A DNA stretch of 64,000 nucleotides from the NCBI GenBank assembly GCA_040773385.1, contig JAXGWH010000003.1, positions 4,837 to 68,836 of the forward strand, in the 5' to 3' direction. The stretch's first letter is position 1. The number at the start of each line of letters is the position of its first letter. This stretch comes from Aeriscardovia sp040773385 (GTDB lineage Bacteria > Actinomycetota > Actinomycetes > Actinomycetales > Bifidobacteriaceae). The notes beneath the pieces are model-generated. The model searched no databases, had not been told where the DNA came from, and worked only from the letters and a program-made list of their open reading frames with translations. This document shows positions 8,278 through 18,078 of the stretch, one piece after another. Made by a program: the position numbers and the translations under genes.

Positions 8278-9666
8278 GTGAGAAAGAACGCACCTGCCAG
8301 CACCCGGCCCGCTGCCGGTGCCGGTCCCGCGCCCGTCCTGCGGCGCGCGGCCGCGGCGCTTCTCGCCGTCCTGCTTGTGCCGGGCCTGTCCGGCTGCGGC
8401 GACAACGTCCCCCCGGCTCTGCCCGTGGATCCTGCCGTAGCGCAGGTGATCGGCACCACGGCCCTGACCGTCACGGGCGAGCAGGCCGGGGCGGGATCCT
8501 CCGCGCAGCAGGCGTCGATGGAGGCGTGGTCCGCCGGCTACTCGCGCTACCAGCCTGATGCCGTCATCGCCTATGACCCGCAGGGCTCCGGCGCGGGTGT
8601 CACCTCCTTCCTGCAGGGCGCTGTGGGCTGGGCCGGCACCGATGTGCCGCTGACCTCCTCCCAGCGCCCGCGCTCGAAATCTGTCTGTGCCGGTGCACAG
8701 GCCGTCGACCTGCCCGTCTTCGTCTCGCCCATAGCGCTCGTCTATAACATCGACGGGCTCAATGGCAGCCATATCCGCCTGTCGGCGGCGCTTGTGGCGG
8801 ATATCTTCGCCGGGCGGGTCGTCTGGTGGGACGACGCGCGTATCGCCGCCGCGAACCCGGTGCTCAAAAACAGGCTGCCGCACCTGCGCATCACACCGGT
8901 CTGGCGCTCCGACCAATCCGGGACGAGCCAGATCGTCTCCGCGTATCTGGCGACGGCGGCGTCCGGCCGCTGGCCGAAGGATGCCGGCAAGACATGGCCC
9001 TCCACGGCAGGGCAGGGGGCGAAGGGCACGGCGGGCGTCGCCACCGTCGTCTCCCAGGCGAAGGGCACGATCGGCTATGTCGAGGCCGCGCAGGCAGGCT
9101 CCCTCGGCACAGTGGCGCTCCTGCAGGGCTCCACGCCCGTCCTGCCCGGCCGGAAAGGGGCGTCCGCCTTTGCCACCAAGGCGGCGAGGAAGGTGACGGG
9201 CGCGGATTCCGGTGCGACGGCACAAAAAAGCGCCAGGAAGCCGGCGGAAAAGACCGGGGGGAAGACTGCGCCGCGCTCTTTCCCTGCGGTCCGTGATCTC
9301 ACGCTCAGCCCGGATTACGCGGACACCTCCTCCGAGGTCTACCCGCTCACGCAGATCAGTTATCTTGCGGTGTGCCCCGCCTATCCGGATGCCGGACGGC
9401 AGCGGTTCGTCGGCTCATGGCTCTACTACATCGCCTCGCAGGGGGCGCAGGAGCTGTCGGCCCAGGTGGCGGGATCCGCTCCTCTGCCTGATGCGCTCTC
9501 GCGACAGATCCAGACGGACGGCCGGGCGCTGCTCGCCGCGGCGGGCGTGCCGGCGGCGGCAGGAAAAACGGCGGAAGGATCAACCGGGAAGACTGCGGCG
9601 AAGACGACAGAAAACATGACAGGGACGGCCAACGGACACGGAAGGAGAGGTGATGGCAGAAAATAG
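8278..9666 (+). CDS. pstS: Phosphate-binding lipoprotein PstS
   Basis: This is the extracellular phosphate receptor of the Pst importer. The 462-residue product has a signal peptide ending in the lipobox LSGC (Cys40). Phosphate-site motifs include 'DPQGSGAGVTSFLQGAVGWAGTDVPL' region residues and 'RSDQSGTSQIVSAYL'. A lysine/alanine-rich, low-complexity stretch at about residues 295-345 ('KSARKPAEKTGGK') and a similar C-terminal tail make it longer than usual. The GTG start is 6 nt after a -10 box with no ribosome site, so leaderless translation is inferred. The gene overlaps the next one by 14 nt. Confidence 0.92.
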   Translation: MRKNAPASTRPAAGAGPAPVLRRAAAALLAVLLVPGLSGCGDNVPPALPVDPAVAQVIGTTALTVTGEQAGAGSSAQQASMEAWSAGYSRYQPDAVIAYDPQGSGAGVTSFLQGAVGWAGTDVPLTSSQRPRSKSVCAGAQAVDLPVFVSPIALVYNIDGLNGSHIRLSAALVADIFAGRVVWWDDARIAAANPVLKNRLPHLRITPVWRSDQSGTSQIVSAYLATAASGRWPKDAGKTWPSTAGQGAKGTAGVATVVSQAKGTIGYVEAAQAGSLGTVALLQGSTPVLPGRKGASAFATKAARKVTGADSGATAQKSARKPAEKTGGKTAPRSFPAVRDLTLSPDYADTSSEVYPLTQISYLAVCPAYPDAGRQRFVGSWLYYIASQGAQELSAQVAGSAPLPDALSRQIQTDGRALLAAAGVPAAAGKTAEGSTGKTAAKTTENMTGTANGHGRRGDGRK

Positions 9667-11799
9667 GGCGGAAAACACGGAAGAAAACCGTCTGGACGAC
9701 AGCGCGGACAATAAGGCAGGCGATAAGGCTGCCAGCACCGTGGAACCGCCGCGTCCGCACAGGGCCGACATCACCGGCGCCCTGCGGCGCAACCGTGTGT
9801 TCACGCGCGTCGTGCGTGCCAGCGGGTTCGTCATCCTCGCCCTCCTGGCCGCCGTCACCCTCTTCCTCATCGCACAGGCGATGCCGCTTGTGACCAGCCC
9901 GCGGGCACAGGTGAGGGCTGCGATCCTGTCCGCCTCGGGCGGGCAGGCGTCCGGTTTCTGGGAGTATGTGGGGCCGCTGCTGTCCGGCACGCTGCTCGTC
10001 GCGCTCCTGGCCCTGCTGCTGGCCGTGCCGCTGTCGCTGGGGGTCTCGCTGTTCCTCGTGTTCTACTGCCCGCCCCGGCTGCGTGGGTTCCTCTCCGCCG
10101 CCGTCGACCTGCTCGCCGCCGTGCCTTCGGTGATCTATGGCCTGTGGGGCGGTCTCGTCTTCGTCCCCGCCGTATTCGGCGTGGCGGACTGGACGGCAGA
10201 GCATCTGGGCTGGATCCCGCTGTTCGCCGGCCCGGCCGCGGACCCTCCACGGACGGTGGCAAGCGCCGCCATCGTGCTTGCCGTCATGATCCTGCCGATC
10301 ATCACCTCCACCTGCCGTGACCTGTTCCGCCAGTCGAGCCCGCTGCTGCGCGAGTCGGCGATGGGACTGGGTGCGACGAGATGGGAGATGCTCCGGCTGG
10401 CGGTCATCGGGCCGGCGAGGAACGGCATCGTCTCCGCTGTCATGCTCGGCCTGGGACGGGCGCTGGGCGAGACGATGGCCGTGCTGATGATCCTTGCGCC
10501 CGGGCGCACCTACTCGGTCAGCCTCCTGCAGGCCTCGAAGAGCCAGACGATCGCCGCCAACATCGCCGCGCAGTTCCCCGAGGCGGACGGACTCGGCGTG
10601 AGCCTGCTCATCGGCACCGGTCTCGTGCTGTTTGTCATCACCTTCCTCGTGGGCCTTGTCGGTCGGCGTATCGCGGCCGGCCCGTCCGCCGTCCGCGGGA
10701 ACCGTCATCAGTGGGGCCGGCATACCGAGATCCGCAAGCAGCGCTCCGCCATCGAGCAGGTCGAGGGCCAGCGGCGCACGCGTGGTGAGGCGGAGGGCCT
10801 TGATGCCCGGTTCACGGACCGGCTGCTGGCCGCCGCCCGCTCCTCCTATCCGCGCCGGAAGGCGAAAAACGCCGGGATGACCGTGCTCGTCTGGGCGAGC
10901 ATGGCGGTCGCGCTCATCCCCCTCGTCTCTGTGCTGTGGACGGTCATCTCGCGCGGCATCGGCCGTCTCGACTGGTATTTCCTCACGCACAACATGAAAG
11001 GCGTGGTAGGCGGCCTCGCCCCGCACGGCGGTATCGCGCACGCCATGATCGGCACGCTCGAGATCACCCTCTTCGCCATGCTGCTCGCCATCCCCATCGG
11101 CATCCTCTGCGCGGTCTGGCTCGTCGAGTACGCCGACGGCACGCGTCCGGCGAGGGTGGTCGACTTCCTCGTCGACATCATGGCCGGCATCCCCTCGATC
11201 GTCGCCGGCCTGTTCGCCTACTCGCTCTTCTCGCTGCTGTTCGGGCCGGGCACGATGACGGGGGCGATCGGATCGGTGGCCCTCGGCGTGCTCATGCTGC
11301 CCACCGTCATCCGCACCACCGAGGAGATGCTGCGCGCGGTGCCGGGGGATCTGCGCGAGGCCGCCTACGGGCTGGGCGTCACCAAGTCGCGCACCATCTG
11401 GAAGGTGGTGCTGCCTGCGGCGCTGCCGGGCATCGTCTCCGGCGTGATCCTCGCCATCGCGCGTGTGATCGGTGAGACCGCACCGCTGCTCGTGACCACC
11501 GGCGTGCTCACCGGCACCAACTGGAACCTGTTCAATGGGCGGATGATGACCCTTCCCGTCTACGTCTATCAGGAGTATTCGCAGGGACGGGCGGTCTGCC
11601 CGTCAGGTTCCGGCAGTGGTGCGGGCGGCACGGGCGGTTCGACGGACACGGGGTCCTGGTTCTCCGCAACGGGCTGCGTGGCGGACATCCGCACCCAGCG
11701 CGCCTGGGCTGCCGCCCTCGTGCTCATCCTCCTCGTGCTCGCCCTGAGCCTCATCGGGCGTCTCATCGCCCGCAGCGCCGACAGAAAGAAAGGACTGTG

Positions 11800-11800
<1 letters not shown>
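9653..11800 (+). CDS. Fused phosphate ABC permease PstC-PstA
   Basis: One 715-residue frame carries both Pst permeases, which are normally separate proteins of about 310 residues each. Residues about 30-340 are PstC-like, with the coupling loop 'LLRESAMGLGATRWEMLRLA' and 'GRALGETMAVLMI'. A charged linker of about 60 residues follows. Residues about 405-715 are PstA-like, with 'LREAAYGLGVTKSRTIWKVV' and 'ARVIGETAPLLVTTG'. Both halves look complete, so one chain could supply the whole channel. A cysteine-containing glycine/serine insert sits before the last membrane segment. The ATG at 9653 has an AGGAGAGG site; a GTG at 9650 is an alternative. Stop and pstB start overlap as ATGA. Confidence 0.9.
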
Positions 11801-12560
<760 letters not shown>

Positions 12561-12585
<25 letters not shown>

Positions 12586-12992
12586 TTCGCCGCTTCCCGG
12601 TCAGTCTGGCCGGCCGTGTCTGGGTCGGGGTTCGGGCCGGGCTGCCTCATCGCGTCCCGGCCAGACTGCCTCGGTGTGGTGCCGTCGGCAGGCCGGTCCG
12701 CACGCTGCACGTCCAGGCCGGTGATCGTCTCATCATCATTGGCGAGGCGCATATATGTCGATCGGTTGAAACGTTCCCAGACGAGCATGATGAGCCCGAT
12801 GAGGAAACCGAAGAGGCAGACCCAGAATTTATATCCCGGGTGCATGCCGAACCCGTACCGCACGATGGCGAAACCGATCGTCAGAATGGCAAAGATGATC
12901 GTCCCGGCGATAAAGATGACGCGCAGATCCACTTTTGCGGGGCTGGGTGCCGGCCGGCGTTTGCGCGGGTCAAAGATCGGTTCGAGAGTCAC
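12561..12992 (-). CDS. DUF2530 small membrane protein
   Basis: The 143-residue protein has a short cytoplasmic N-terminus with 'PPDPRK'-like basic and proline residues, two membrane segments (about residues 25-45 and 55-75) and a polar tail after 'WERFNRSTYMRLAND'. This layout matches DUF2530, an actinobacterial family of unknown role. The tail is longer than is usual. It overlaps pstB convergently and has no visible link to phosphate uptake. Confidence 0.65.
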
Positions 12993-13083
12993 GGATACGA
13001 TGATAGCCGTAGCCTCCGAGGGGACAGGGCGGCTCGTCCATGCCTTACGACATTGTGGGTGACGACGAACAGAGGAGGGGACA

Positions 13084-13917
13084 GTGGCACATCCGTCGCA
13101 TAAGGCCGGCCATCGCTGGTTCTCGCGCGCGTCCCGGCACGGTGCGCATTCCCATCCTGCTCGGGTCGGTGGCAGGCGTTCCTTCTTCCTTCAGGATCAC
13201 ACGGCGGGACGGCATGCCGTCGTCGTCGGCCGTATGCGCCCCCCGCTCGTGGCCGGGGCCGCCGGCGCGCTCGCCGCCGCCGCGATCGCCGTCGTCGGCG
13301 TGGTCGGTGTCCAGGCGCGGCCGGGCCAGGGCAGGCGCAGTTCGTTCGCGCCGGTCTCCGCCTCTGCCTCGGCTTCTCGTTCCAGCGTGCGTTCGGGCTC
13401 ATCGACCGGCTGGTCGCTCGATTCGGCGGGGGAGTTCGATGTCTCGCGCGCCTTCTCTGTCACCGATGCGAAGAAGATCACCGATACCGTCACCGAGTAC
13501 AAGCCGGCCGCGGTGGTCGACTCCGGCGGCAAATTTCAGTCGATCGGCATCTCCTCCCACCAGGCGGGGACGAGCGCCGGTTTTGACAGTTATGACTTTT
13601 CCGAATGCACATGGTGGGCGGCGGTTCGCCGCTCCCAGCTGGGCAAACCCGTCCCGGCGCATCTGGGAAACGGGGGACAGTGGGCCGATTCCGCGAGGGC
13701 CAAAGGTCTGTCCGTCGACAGCACGCCAAAGGTGGGCGATGTGGTGGTCTTCGCGCCGGGACAGGCGGGGGCCGTCGCCTATTACGGGCATGTCGCGGTG
13801 GTCGAGGCGATCCTTTCCGATGGGTCGATCCTCGTCTCCGAGTGCTCCGAGAATTACAACGGCCAGATCAAGGTCCGCCGTATCTGGGATGCCTCGCATT
13901 ACCAGTACATTCACTGA
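13084..13917 (+). CDS. CHAP-domain cell-wall hydrolase, membrane anchored
   Basis: A 277-residue protein with one hydrophobic segment (about residues 54-77), a serine-rich linker and a C-terminal CHAP domain. CHAP amidases or endopeptidases cut peptidoglycan peptides outside the cell. The catalytic cysteine is in 'DFSECTWWAA' (Cys175) and the histidine in 'YYGHVAVVE' (His236). A basic N-terminus of about 50 residues comes before the membrane segment, which makes this more like a type II membrane protein than a cleaved secreted one. The start is a GTG with a GAGGAGG site. The next gene is a second wall hydrolase of another family. Confidence 0.85.
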   Translation: MAHPSHKAGHRWFSRASRHGAHSHPARVGGRRSFFLQDHTAGRHAVVVGRMRPPLVAGAAGALAAAAIAVVGVVGVQARPGQGRRSSFAPVSASASASRSSVRSGSSTGWSLDSAGEFDVSRAFSVTDAKKITDTVTEYKPAAVVDSGGKFQSIGISSHQAGTSAGFDSYDFSECTWWAAVRRSQLGKPVPAHLGNGGQWADSARAKGLSVDSTPKVGDVVVFAPGQAGAVAYYGHVAVVEAILSDGSILVSECSENYNGQIKVRRIWDASHYQYIH

Positions 13918-14107
13918 TATTCACTTATCCGCCTGTTCATTGATATTCATTCATTCGTCTGTCCGCTGATATCCGTCGGGCAGATGCCTTTCCCGCTGCG
14001 CGTCTGCGACCATCGTCTCTCTGGGCGTCCGGGTATCGCCTGTCCGGGTGTCATCGGGATATTTTCCGGTTTTTTGAATCAGACGATACTTTTTCACGCC
14101 GTCTTCA

Positions 14108-14113
14108 TATACT
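14108..14113 (+). promoter_or_regulatory. -10 box before NlpC/P60 gene
   Basis: TATACT lies 8 nt before the ATG at 14122 and 5 nt before a GTG at 14119, with no ribosome binding site between them. A leaderless transcript is likely. Confidence 0.55.
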
Positions 14114-14121
14114 GAAGCGTG

Positions 14122-14853
14122 ATGATGAAGCACACACATACTCTCGCAGCACTGATCGCCACCGTCACGCTCCTCGTGCCGGTCAGCGGGGCCACCGCGT
14201 CCGCGGCGTCCGCCGCCCCGAAGAGCACGGGCGTCGCCGTGCGCTCGTTCCCGGCGCAGCGTTCCGCCACAAAGTCTGACCTGCTTTCGGAATCCGTCTC
14301 GCTCACCTCGTCGTCAGAGTCGAAATGGGGCGGTGTCGAGTCCCTCAACGTCCCGAAGACGAAGAGTGACACAGAACGCCGTCAGGAGCAGGAGGAGGCC
14401 GCACGCCAGCAGGCGCAGCAGCAGGCGGCATCGCGCTCGCAGCAGCGCCAGTCGCTGTCTTCCGCAGCGTCCTCCTTGGTGACGTATGACGACACGCCAG
14501 CATCGAAGGATGCCGCGGGTCTTGTCAGTTTCGCGCAGCAGTTCACTTATGTGCCGTACGTCTACGGCGGCACCACGCCTTCCGGCTGGGACTGCTCAGG
14601 CTTCACCCAGTGGATCTTTTCCCATTTCGGCGTCTCCCTGCCGCGCACGGCAGCCGAGCAGCGCGCCTACGCCAAGGCGCACGGCCATCGCCACTCCACC
14701 CCACAGCCGGGTGACCTCATGGCGATGAACGACAACTCACATATGGCCATCTATCTCGGCAACGGCATGATGATCCATGCTCCGACGCCAGGAAAGATGA
14801 CAGAGATCATCCCGGTCTACTCGTCCAACTTCGAGTACTACGGCATGCTCTGA
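14122..14853 (+). CDS. Secreted NlpC/P60 peptidoglycan endopeptidase
   Basis: The 243-residue product has an N-terminal signal peptide with an AxA-type region near residue 30, a glutamine-rich coiled stretch (about 85-112) and a C-terminal NlpC/P60 domain. The catalytic residues visible are Cys158 in 'GWDCSGFTQW', His207 in 'NSHMAIYLG' and His219 in 'MMIHAP'. Such enzymes cleave stem peptides in peptidoglycan, typically at D-Glu-diamino acid bonds. GTG 14119, ATG 14122 and ATG 14125 are all in frame; the -10 box favours the first two. Confidence 0.9.
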   Translation: MMKHTHTLAALIATVTLLVPVSGATASAASAAPKSTGVAVRSFPAQRSATKSDLLSESVSLTSSSESKWGGVESLNVPKTKSDTERRQEQEEAARQQAQQQAASRSQQRQSLSSAASSLVTYDDTPASKDAAGLVSFAQQFTYVPYVYGGTTPSGWDCSGFTQWIFSHFGVSLPRTAAEQRAYAKAHGHRHSTPQPGDLMAMNDNSHMAIYLGNGMMIHAPTPGKMTEIIPVYSSNFEYYGML

Positions 14854-14884
14854 TCTATCCGACGTCTCATCAAATATCAGCTTC

Positions 14885-14925
14885 TGGGCACCCCGGCGGT
14901 CTTCCCGCACGGGGGTGCCGTGTGT
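14885..14925 (+). terminator. Possible terminator after NlpC/P60 gene
   Basis: GGCACCCC (14887-14894) pairs with GGGGTGCC (14912-14919). Only a broken T-rich stretch follows, so termination efficiency is doubtful. Confidence 0.5.
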
Positions 14926-15094
14926 TTCGGGCCCTGTTCCCCTCGGATAGGGGAAGGACGGCCACGAGCGGGTATTCTTGGAATCGGACAGGAAGGCGAT
15001 GGAGCCTTCCTCCCGGCCGTGACCAGACGGACGGGACAGACGGCGCGCCTGCAGAGCACAGCATCGTGGACGCGGAAAACGAATGGAGGACGAC

Positions 15095-16255
15095 ATGGAC
15101 GCAGAGAAAAAGAAGGCGGTCCTCGTCGGGGTCGACGGCACGGATGCCAGTTACAAGGCCGTCTGGTGGGCGGCCAACTATACCAAGCACGCGGGGCTCG
15201 AGCTGCAGATTGTCTGTGCCTACTCGCTGCCCAGCTACGCGGCCGTCTCGTTCGACGCCACATACAGCGCGCTCGGTGACGACGCGATGGCCCACACCGA
15301 CGCGCAGGAGATCCTCGCGCGTGCCAAATCGATCGCCGACGAGCAGGGCGTCAAGGCGAGCACGCTCATCGTCACAGGAGACCCGGCCTCGGTGTTCGTC
15401 GAGCTCTCGCGCAACTACCACCTCATCGTCATCGGTAATCGCGGCAAGGGCGGCCTGGCGGAGCGGCTCCTGGGCACCACCAGTTCGAGTCTGCCGGCTT
15501 ATGCCTATTGCCCGACCGTCGTCGTCCCGTTCACCGACGATGACGACGAGCTGTTGCACCTGAGCAACACGATCACCCGTGTGGCCGTCGGCTCCGACGA
15601 GTCGAAGTGGGGCCTCAAGGCGCTCCAGCTCGCCGCGGACTTCGCCGCCTCGTGGGGCGCCGAGCTGACGGTCCTCTCCGTGGTGCCGGTCTACGGTGCC
15701 GGCAGCGGTATGTTCTCGCTCGCCCCCAGCCAGGAGGACCAGCAGCACATCGTCGACTCGTATCTCGACGATCTGCGCACCCGCGTCCAGCCGATCCGCG
15801 ACAAGTACCCGCACCTCGACATCAATCTCAAGGTGGTGCCGGGCTCCGCCGTCGACGCGCTCGCCCGTGCCAGCGCGAACAATGACGTGGTGGTCGTCGG
15901 CTCCCGCGGCCGCGGCGGCTTCACCGGGCTCATCCTCGGTTCCACGAGCCAGGGCCTCATCCAGCATGCGCAGTGTCCGATTTATGTGGTGCCGCGCAAA
16001 TACGTGGAGGCCAGCGAGCTCGCCCCGGACGAGAACGTGCCGGATTCGCCCGAGCAAGTGCGTCCGACCTCCGTCGAGGACATCGAAGGTGTCGAGAAGG
16101 TCACCGTCCCCACCGCGCCGAAGGAGAAGGCCGAGGCCATCGAGTCGGTCATCGATCCGAACAAGAAGGGCAATCGGGCCCCGGACGCCTCCGACCAGAT
16201 CCCGGAGAAGACGTCATCCGACGAGACGACATCGTCCGACGGCGCGAAAGACTGA
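15095..16255 (+). CDS. Universal stress protein with two Usp domains
   Basis: The 386-residue protein contains two tandem Usp domains, at about residues 5-145 and 160-305. The second has an ATP-binding type glycine motif 'VGSRGRGGFTGLILGSTSQG', and the first has the related 'IGNRGKGGLAERLLGTTSSS'. Usp proteins bind nucleotide and support survival under stress; the exact role is not known. The last 70 residues are acidic and low in complexity. I chose the ATG at 15095, which follows a GGAGG site; the ATG at 15083 would place that site inside the gene. Confidence 0.9.
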   Translation: MDAEKKKAVLVGVDGTDASYKAVWWAANYTKHAGLELQIVCAYSLPSYAAVSFDATYSALGDDAMAHTDAQEILARAKSIADEQGVKASTLIVTGDPASVFVELSRNYHLIVIGNRGKGGLAERLLGTTSSSLPAYAYCPTVVVPFTDDDDELLHLSNTITRVAVGSDESKWGLKALQLAADFAASWGAELTVLSVVPVYGAGSGMFSLAPSQEDQQHIVDSYLDDLRTRVQPIRDKYPHLDINLKVVPGSAVDALARASANNDVVVVGSRGRGGFTGLILGSTSQGLIQHAQCPIYVVPRKYVEASELAPDENVPDSPEQVRPTSVEDIEGVEKVTVPTAPKEKAEAIESVIDPNKKGNRAPDASDQIPEKTSSDETTSSDGAKD

Positions 16256-16269
16256 CCTGTCCGACTTGA

Positions 16270-16305
16270 AAGAGCGCCCGGCCCCCTCAGGGATCGGACG
16301 CTCTT
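16270..16305 (+). terminator. Weak terminator hairpin after Usp gene
   Basis: AAGAGCG (16270-16276) pairs with CGCTCTT (16299-16305) around a GC-rich loop, followed by GTCGTT. It lies between convergent genes. Confidence 0.45.
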
Positions 16306-16384
16306 GTCGTTCTGGGAGGATCCTGTTCTGTGTTCTGGGGCGGTCCCGTTTTCGACCGTCCCGCTCCTCCTGTCCCGTTGGTCC

Positions 16385-16801
16385 TCAGTGCCGCACGCTC
16401 ACATGGATGTCGACCGGCGTGGGCTGGCGGTACGTGTGCGCCACCGTGCAGTCGGCCTCGATGTGCCGTTCCACGCGCTGCGCGAGCTTGTCGGCGTCCG
16501 CGTCGTCCATGCCGGTGCCGGTGGCGTCGACCTCCACCTCCTCGCTGAACGAGTTGTAGCGGTCGTTCGTCTCGTCATAATCGCCGGTCACGGTGATTTT
16601 GGCGCCCTTGTTCGCCCCGAGCGCCCGTTCGACCGGGCTGGTGGAGCTGAGTTCGCCGCATGCGGCAACGGCGATCTTGGCGAGGTCGCCCGGGTTGAAC
16701 ATGCCCTCGCCGTGCCCGAAGACGAGCTCGGCGCCGTCGTCCGAGTGTGCCACATACGTGCCGTCCCCGCGACGGTCGACCCACAGTGTGCGCTGTGCCA
16801 T
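16385..16801 (-). CDS. OsmC/Ohr family peroxide-resistance protein
   Basis: The 138-residue product has the OsmC fold pattern with two reactive cysteines, Cys48 in 'AVAACGEL' and Cys118 in 'EADCTVAHTY'. Family knowledge: these thiol peroxidases reduce organic hydroperoxides in the cytoplasm. The spacing of the two cysteines and the single-domain length fit OsmC rather than a larger fusion. The gene is convergent with the Usp gene and is probably monocistronic. Whether it belongs to the OsmC or Ohr branch cannot be decided by eye. Confidence 0.85.
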   Translation of the reverse strand: MAQRTLWVDRRGDGTYVAHSDDGAELVFGHGEGMFNPGDLAKIAVAACGELSSTSPVERALGANKGAKITVTGDYDETNDRYNSFSEEVEVDATGTGMDDADADKLAQRVERHIEADCTVAHTYRQPTPVDIHVSVRH

Positions 16802-17094
16802 GATTGCCTCTTTCCTGATTGTTCTTTTCGATTGTGTCCTGACCCGATCGTTCCTTGCCGGCCTGATCGGGTACGCGGCGGTCTTCCTGCCGGGAATCCA
16901 TTCGTGCCGTAGAGTGCCGGTTTGCCGTTTATATCGACGGACGCCCGGACCGGACGCGTCGGTGTCGTCTGTTCTGATTATCGCCGCCTGGCCGCCCGGT
17001 CGGGACGGGGAATCAGCCGTGAGCCAAGGACGCCGTGATCACGCGGATCGGGGGACCATCACTGCCGGCAGGCGTCGCTGATAGGCTCGGAGAT
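16802..17094. promoter_or_regulatory. Intergenic region with leaderless thyA -10 box
   Basis: This 293-nt gap between divergent genes holds the promoters of the OsmC gene and thyA. TAGGCT at 17082-17087 lies exactly 7 nt before the thyA ATG, without a ribosome site. I see no further gene, RNA or repeat in the rest. Confidence 0.5.
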
Positions 17095-17970
17095 ATGGCT
17101 TTGACAGAGGAACAGCTTGCCGACATCCGTACCCGTATCCCGGAAAAACCTGCGAGCGACGTGCCCACGCCGTATGAGGACCTGCTGCGCAAGATCCTGC
17201 GCGAGGGGCATCTCAAGGGCGACCGCACCGGAACAGGCACCATCTCGCTGTTCGGCCAGCAGATGCGCTTCGACCTGTCAAACAACTCGTTCCCGCTCAT
17301 CACCACCAAGCGCACATGGTTCCGCGGGGTGGCCTACGAGCTCATCTGGTTCCTCAAGGGCAGCTCCAACGTGCGCTGGCTGCAGGAGCACAATGTGCAC
17401 ATCTGGGACGAGTGGGCCGATGCGGACGGCAATCTCGGCCCGGTCTACGGCGTGCAGTGGCGCAGCTGGCCGGCCCCCACGAAGGACGACCCGAACCGCA
17501 CCATCGACCAGATCGCCAACGTCATCGAACAGATCCGCACGAACCCGAACTCCCGCCGTCTCATCGTCACGGCATGGAACCCGGCCGAGGTGGACCAGAT
17601 GGCGCTGCCGCCCTGCCACGCGCTCTTCCAGTTCTATGTGGTCGACGGCAGGCTCTCCTGCCAGCTCTACCAGCGTTCGTGCGACATGTTCCTCGGTGTG
17701 CCGTTCAATATCGCCTCGTACTCGCTGCTCACCTGCATGATCGCCCAGCAGACCGGCCTGGAGCCCGGGGAGTTCGTCTGGACGGGCGGTGACTGCCACA
17801 TCTACGACAACCATGTGGACCAGGTGCTCGAGCAGCTCTCGCGCACCCCGTACCCGTATCCCACGCTCACCATCGACAAGGAGCCGGATATCGCCTCGTA
17901 CAAATACGAGGACTTCCATGTGGAGGGCTACCGGCACGGCGGCACCATCAAGGCGCCGATCGCCGTCTGA
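17095..17970 (+). CDS. thyA: Thymidylate synthase
   Basis: The enzyme methylates dUMP to dTMP using methylenetetrahydrofolate. The 291-residue product has 'GDRTGTGTISLFGQQMRFDL' near the N-terminus, the folate/dUMP region 'LGPVYGVQWRSW', the nucleophile in 'ALPPCHALFQFYV' and 'YQRSCDMFLGVPFNIASY'. A frame extension to 17035 exists, but the -10 box at 17082 and the usual N-terminus favour 17095. folA follows 108 nt later, the common pairing, because ThyA produces dihydrofolate that FolA recycles. A separate -10 box in the gap suggests that folA also has its own promoter. Confidence 0.97.
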   Translation: MALTEEQLADIRTRIPEKPASDVPTPYEDLLRKILREGHLKGDRTGTGTISLFGQQMRFDLSNNSFPLITTKRTWFRGVAYELIWFLKGSSNVRWLQEHNVHIWDEWADADGNLGPVYGVQWRSWPAPTKDDPNRTIDQIANVIEQIRTNPNSRRLIVTAWNPAEVDQMALPPCHALFQFYVVDGRLSCQLYQRSCDMFLGVPFNIASYSLLTCMIAQQTGLEPGEFVWTGGDCHIYDNHVDQVLEQLSRTPYPYPTLTIDKEPDIASYKYEDFHVEGYRHGGTIKAPIAV

Positions 17971-18025
17971 GCGTCCGGATCGTCCGCGCAGGGCCGGCCC
18001 GAAAACACGGGTCTGCGATCACACG

Positions 18026-18031
18026 TAAAAT
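18026..18031 (+). promoter_or_regulatory. Probable -10 box of folA
   Basis: TAAAAT lies 47 nt before the folA start, leaving a short leader that contains the GAGGGAGAT ribosome site. The -35 region is not clear. Confidence 0.45.
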
Positions 18032-18078
18032 GGCAATCGCATTCTTTTCACACATCTTCCTGAGGGAGATCAGTCATT

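Noticed and set aside
9356..11041. 561-codon minus-strand frame opposite pstS-pstCA
   Set aside because: It is a shadow of the GC-rich plus-strand genes, with Arg/Asp/Gly-rich composition and no domain; the plus-strand proteins are unmistakable.
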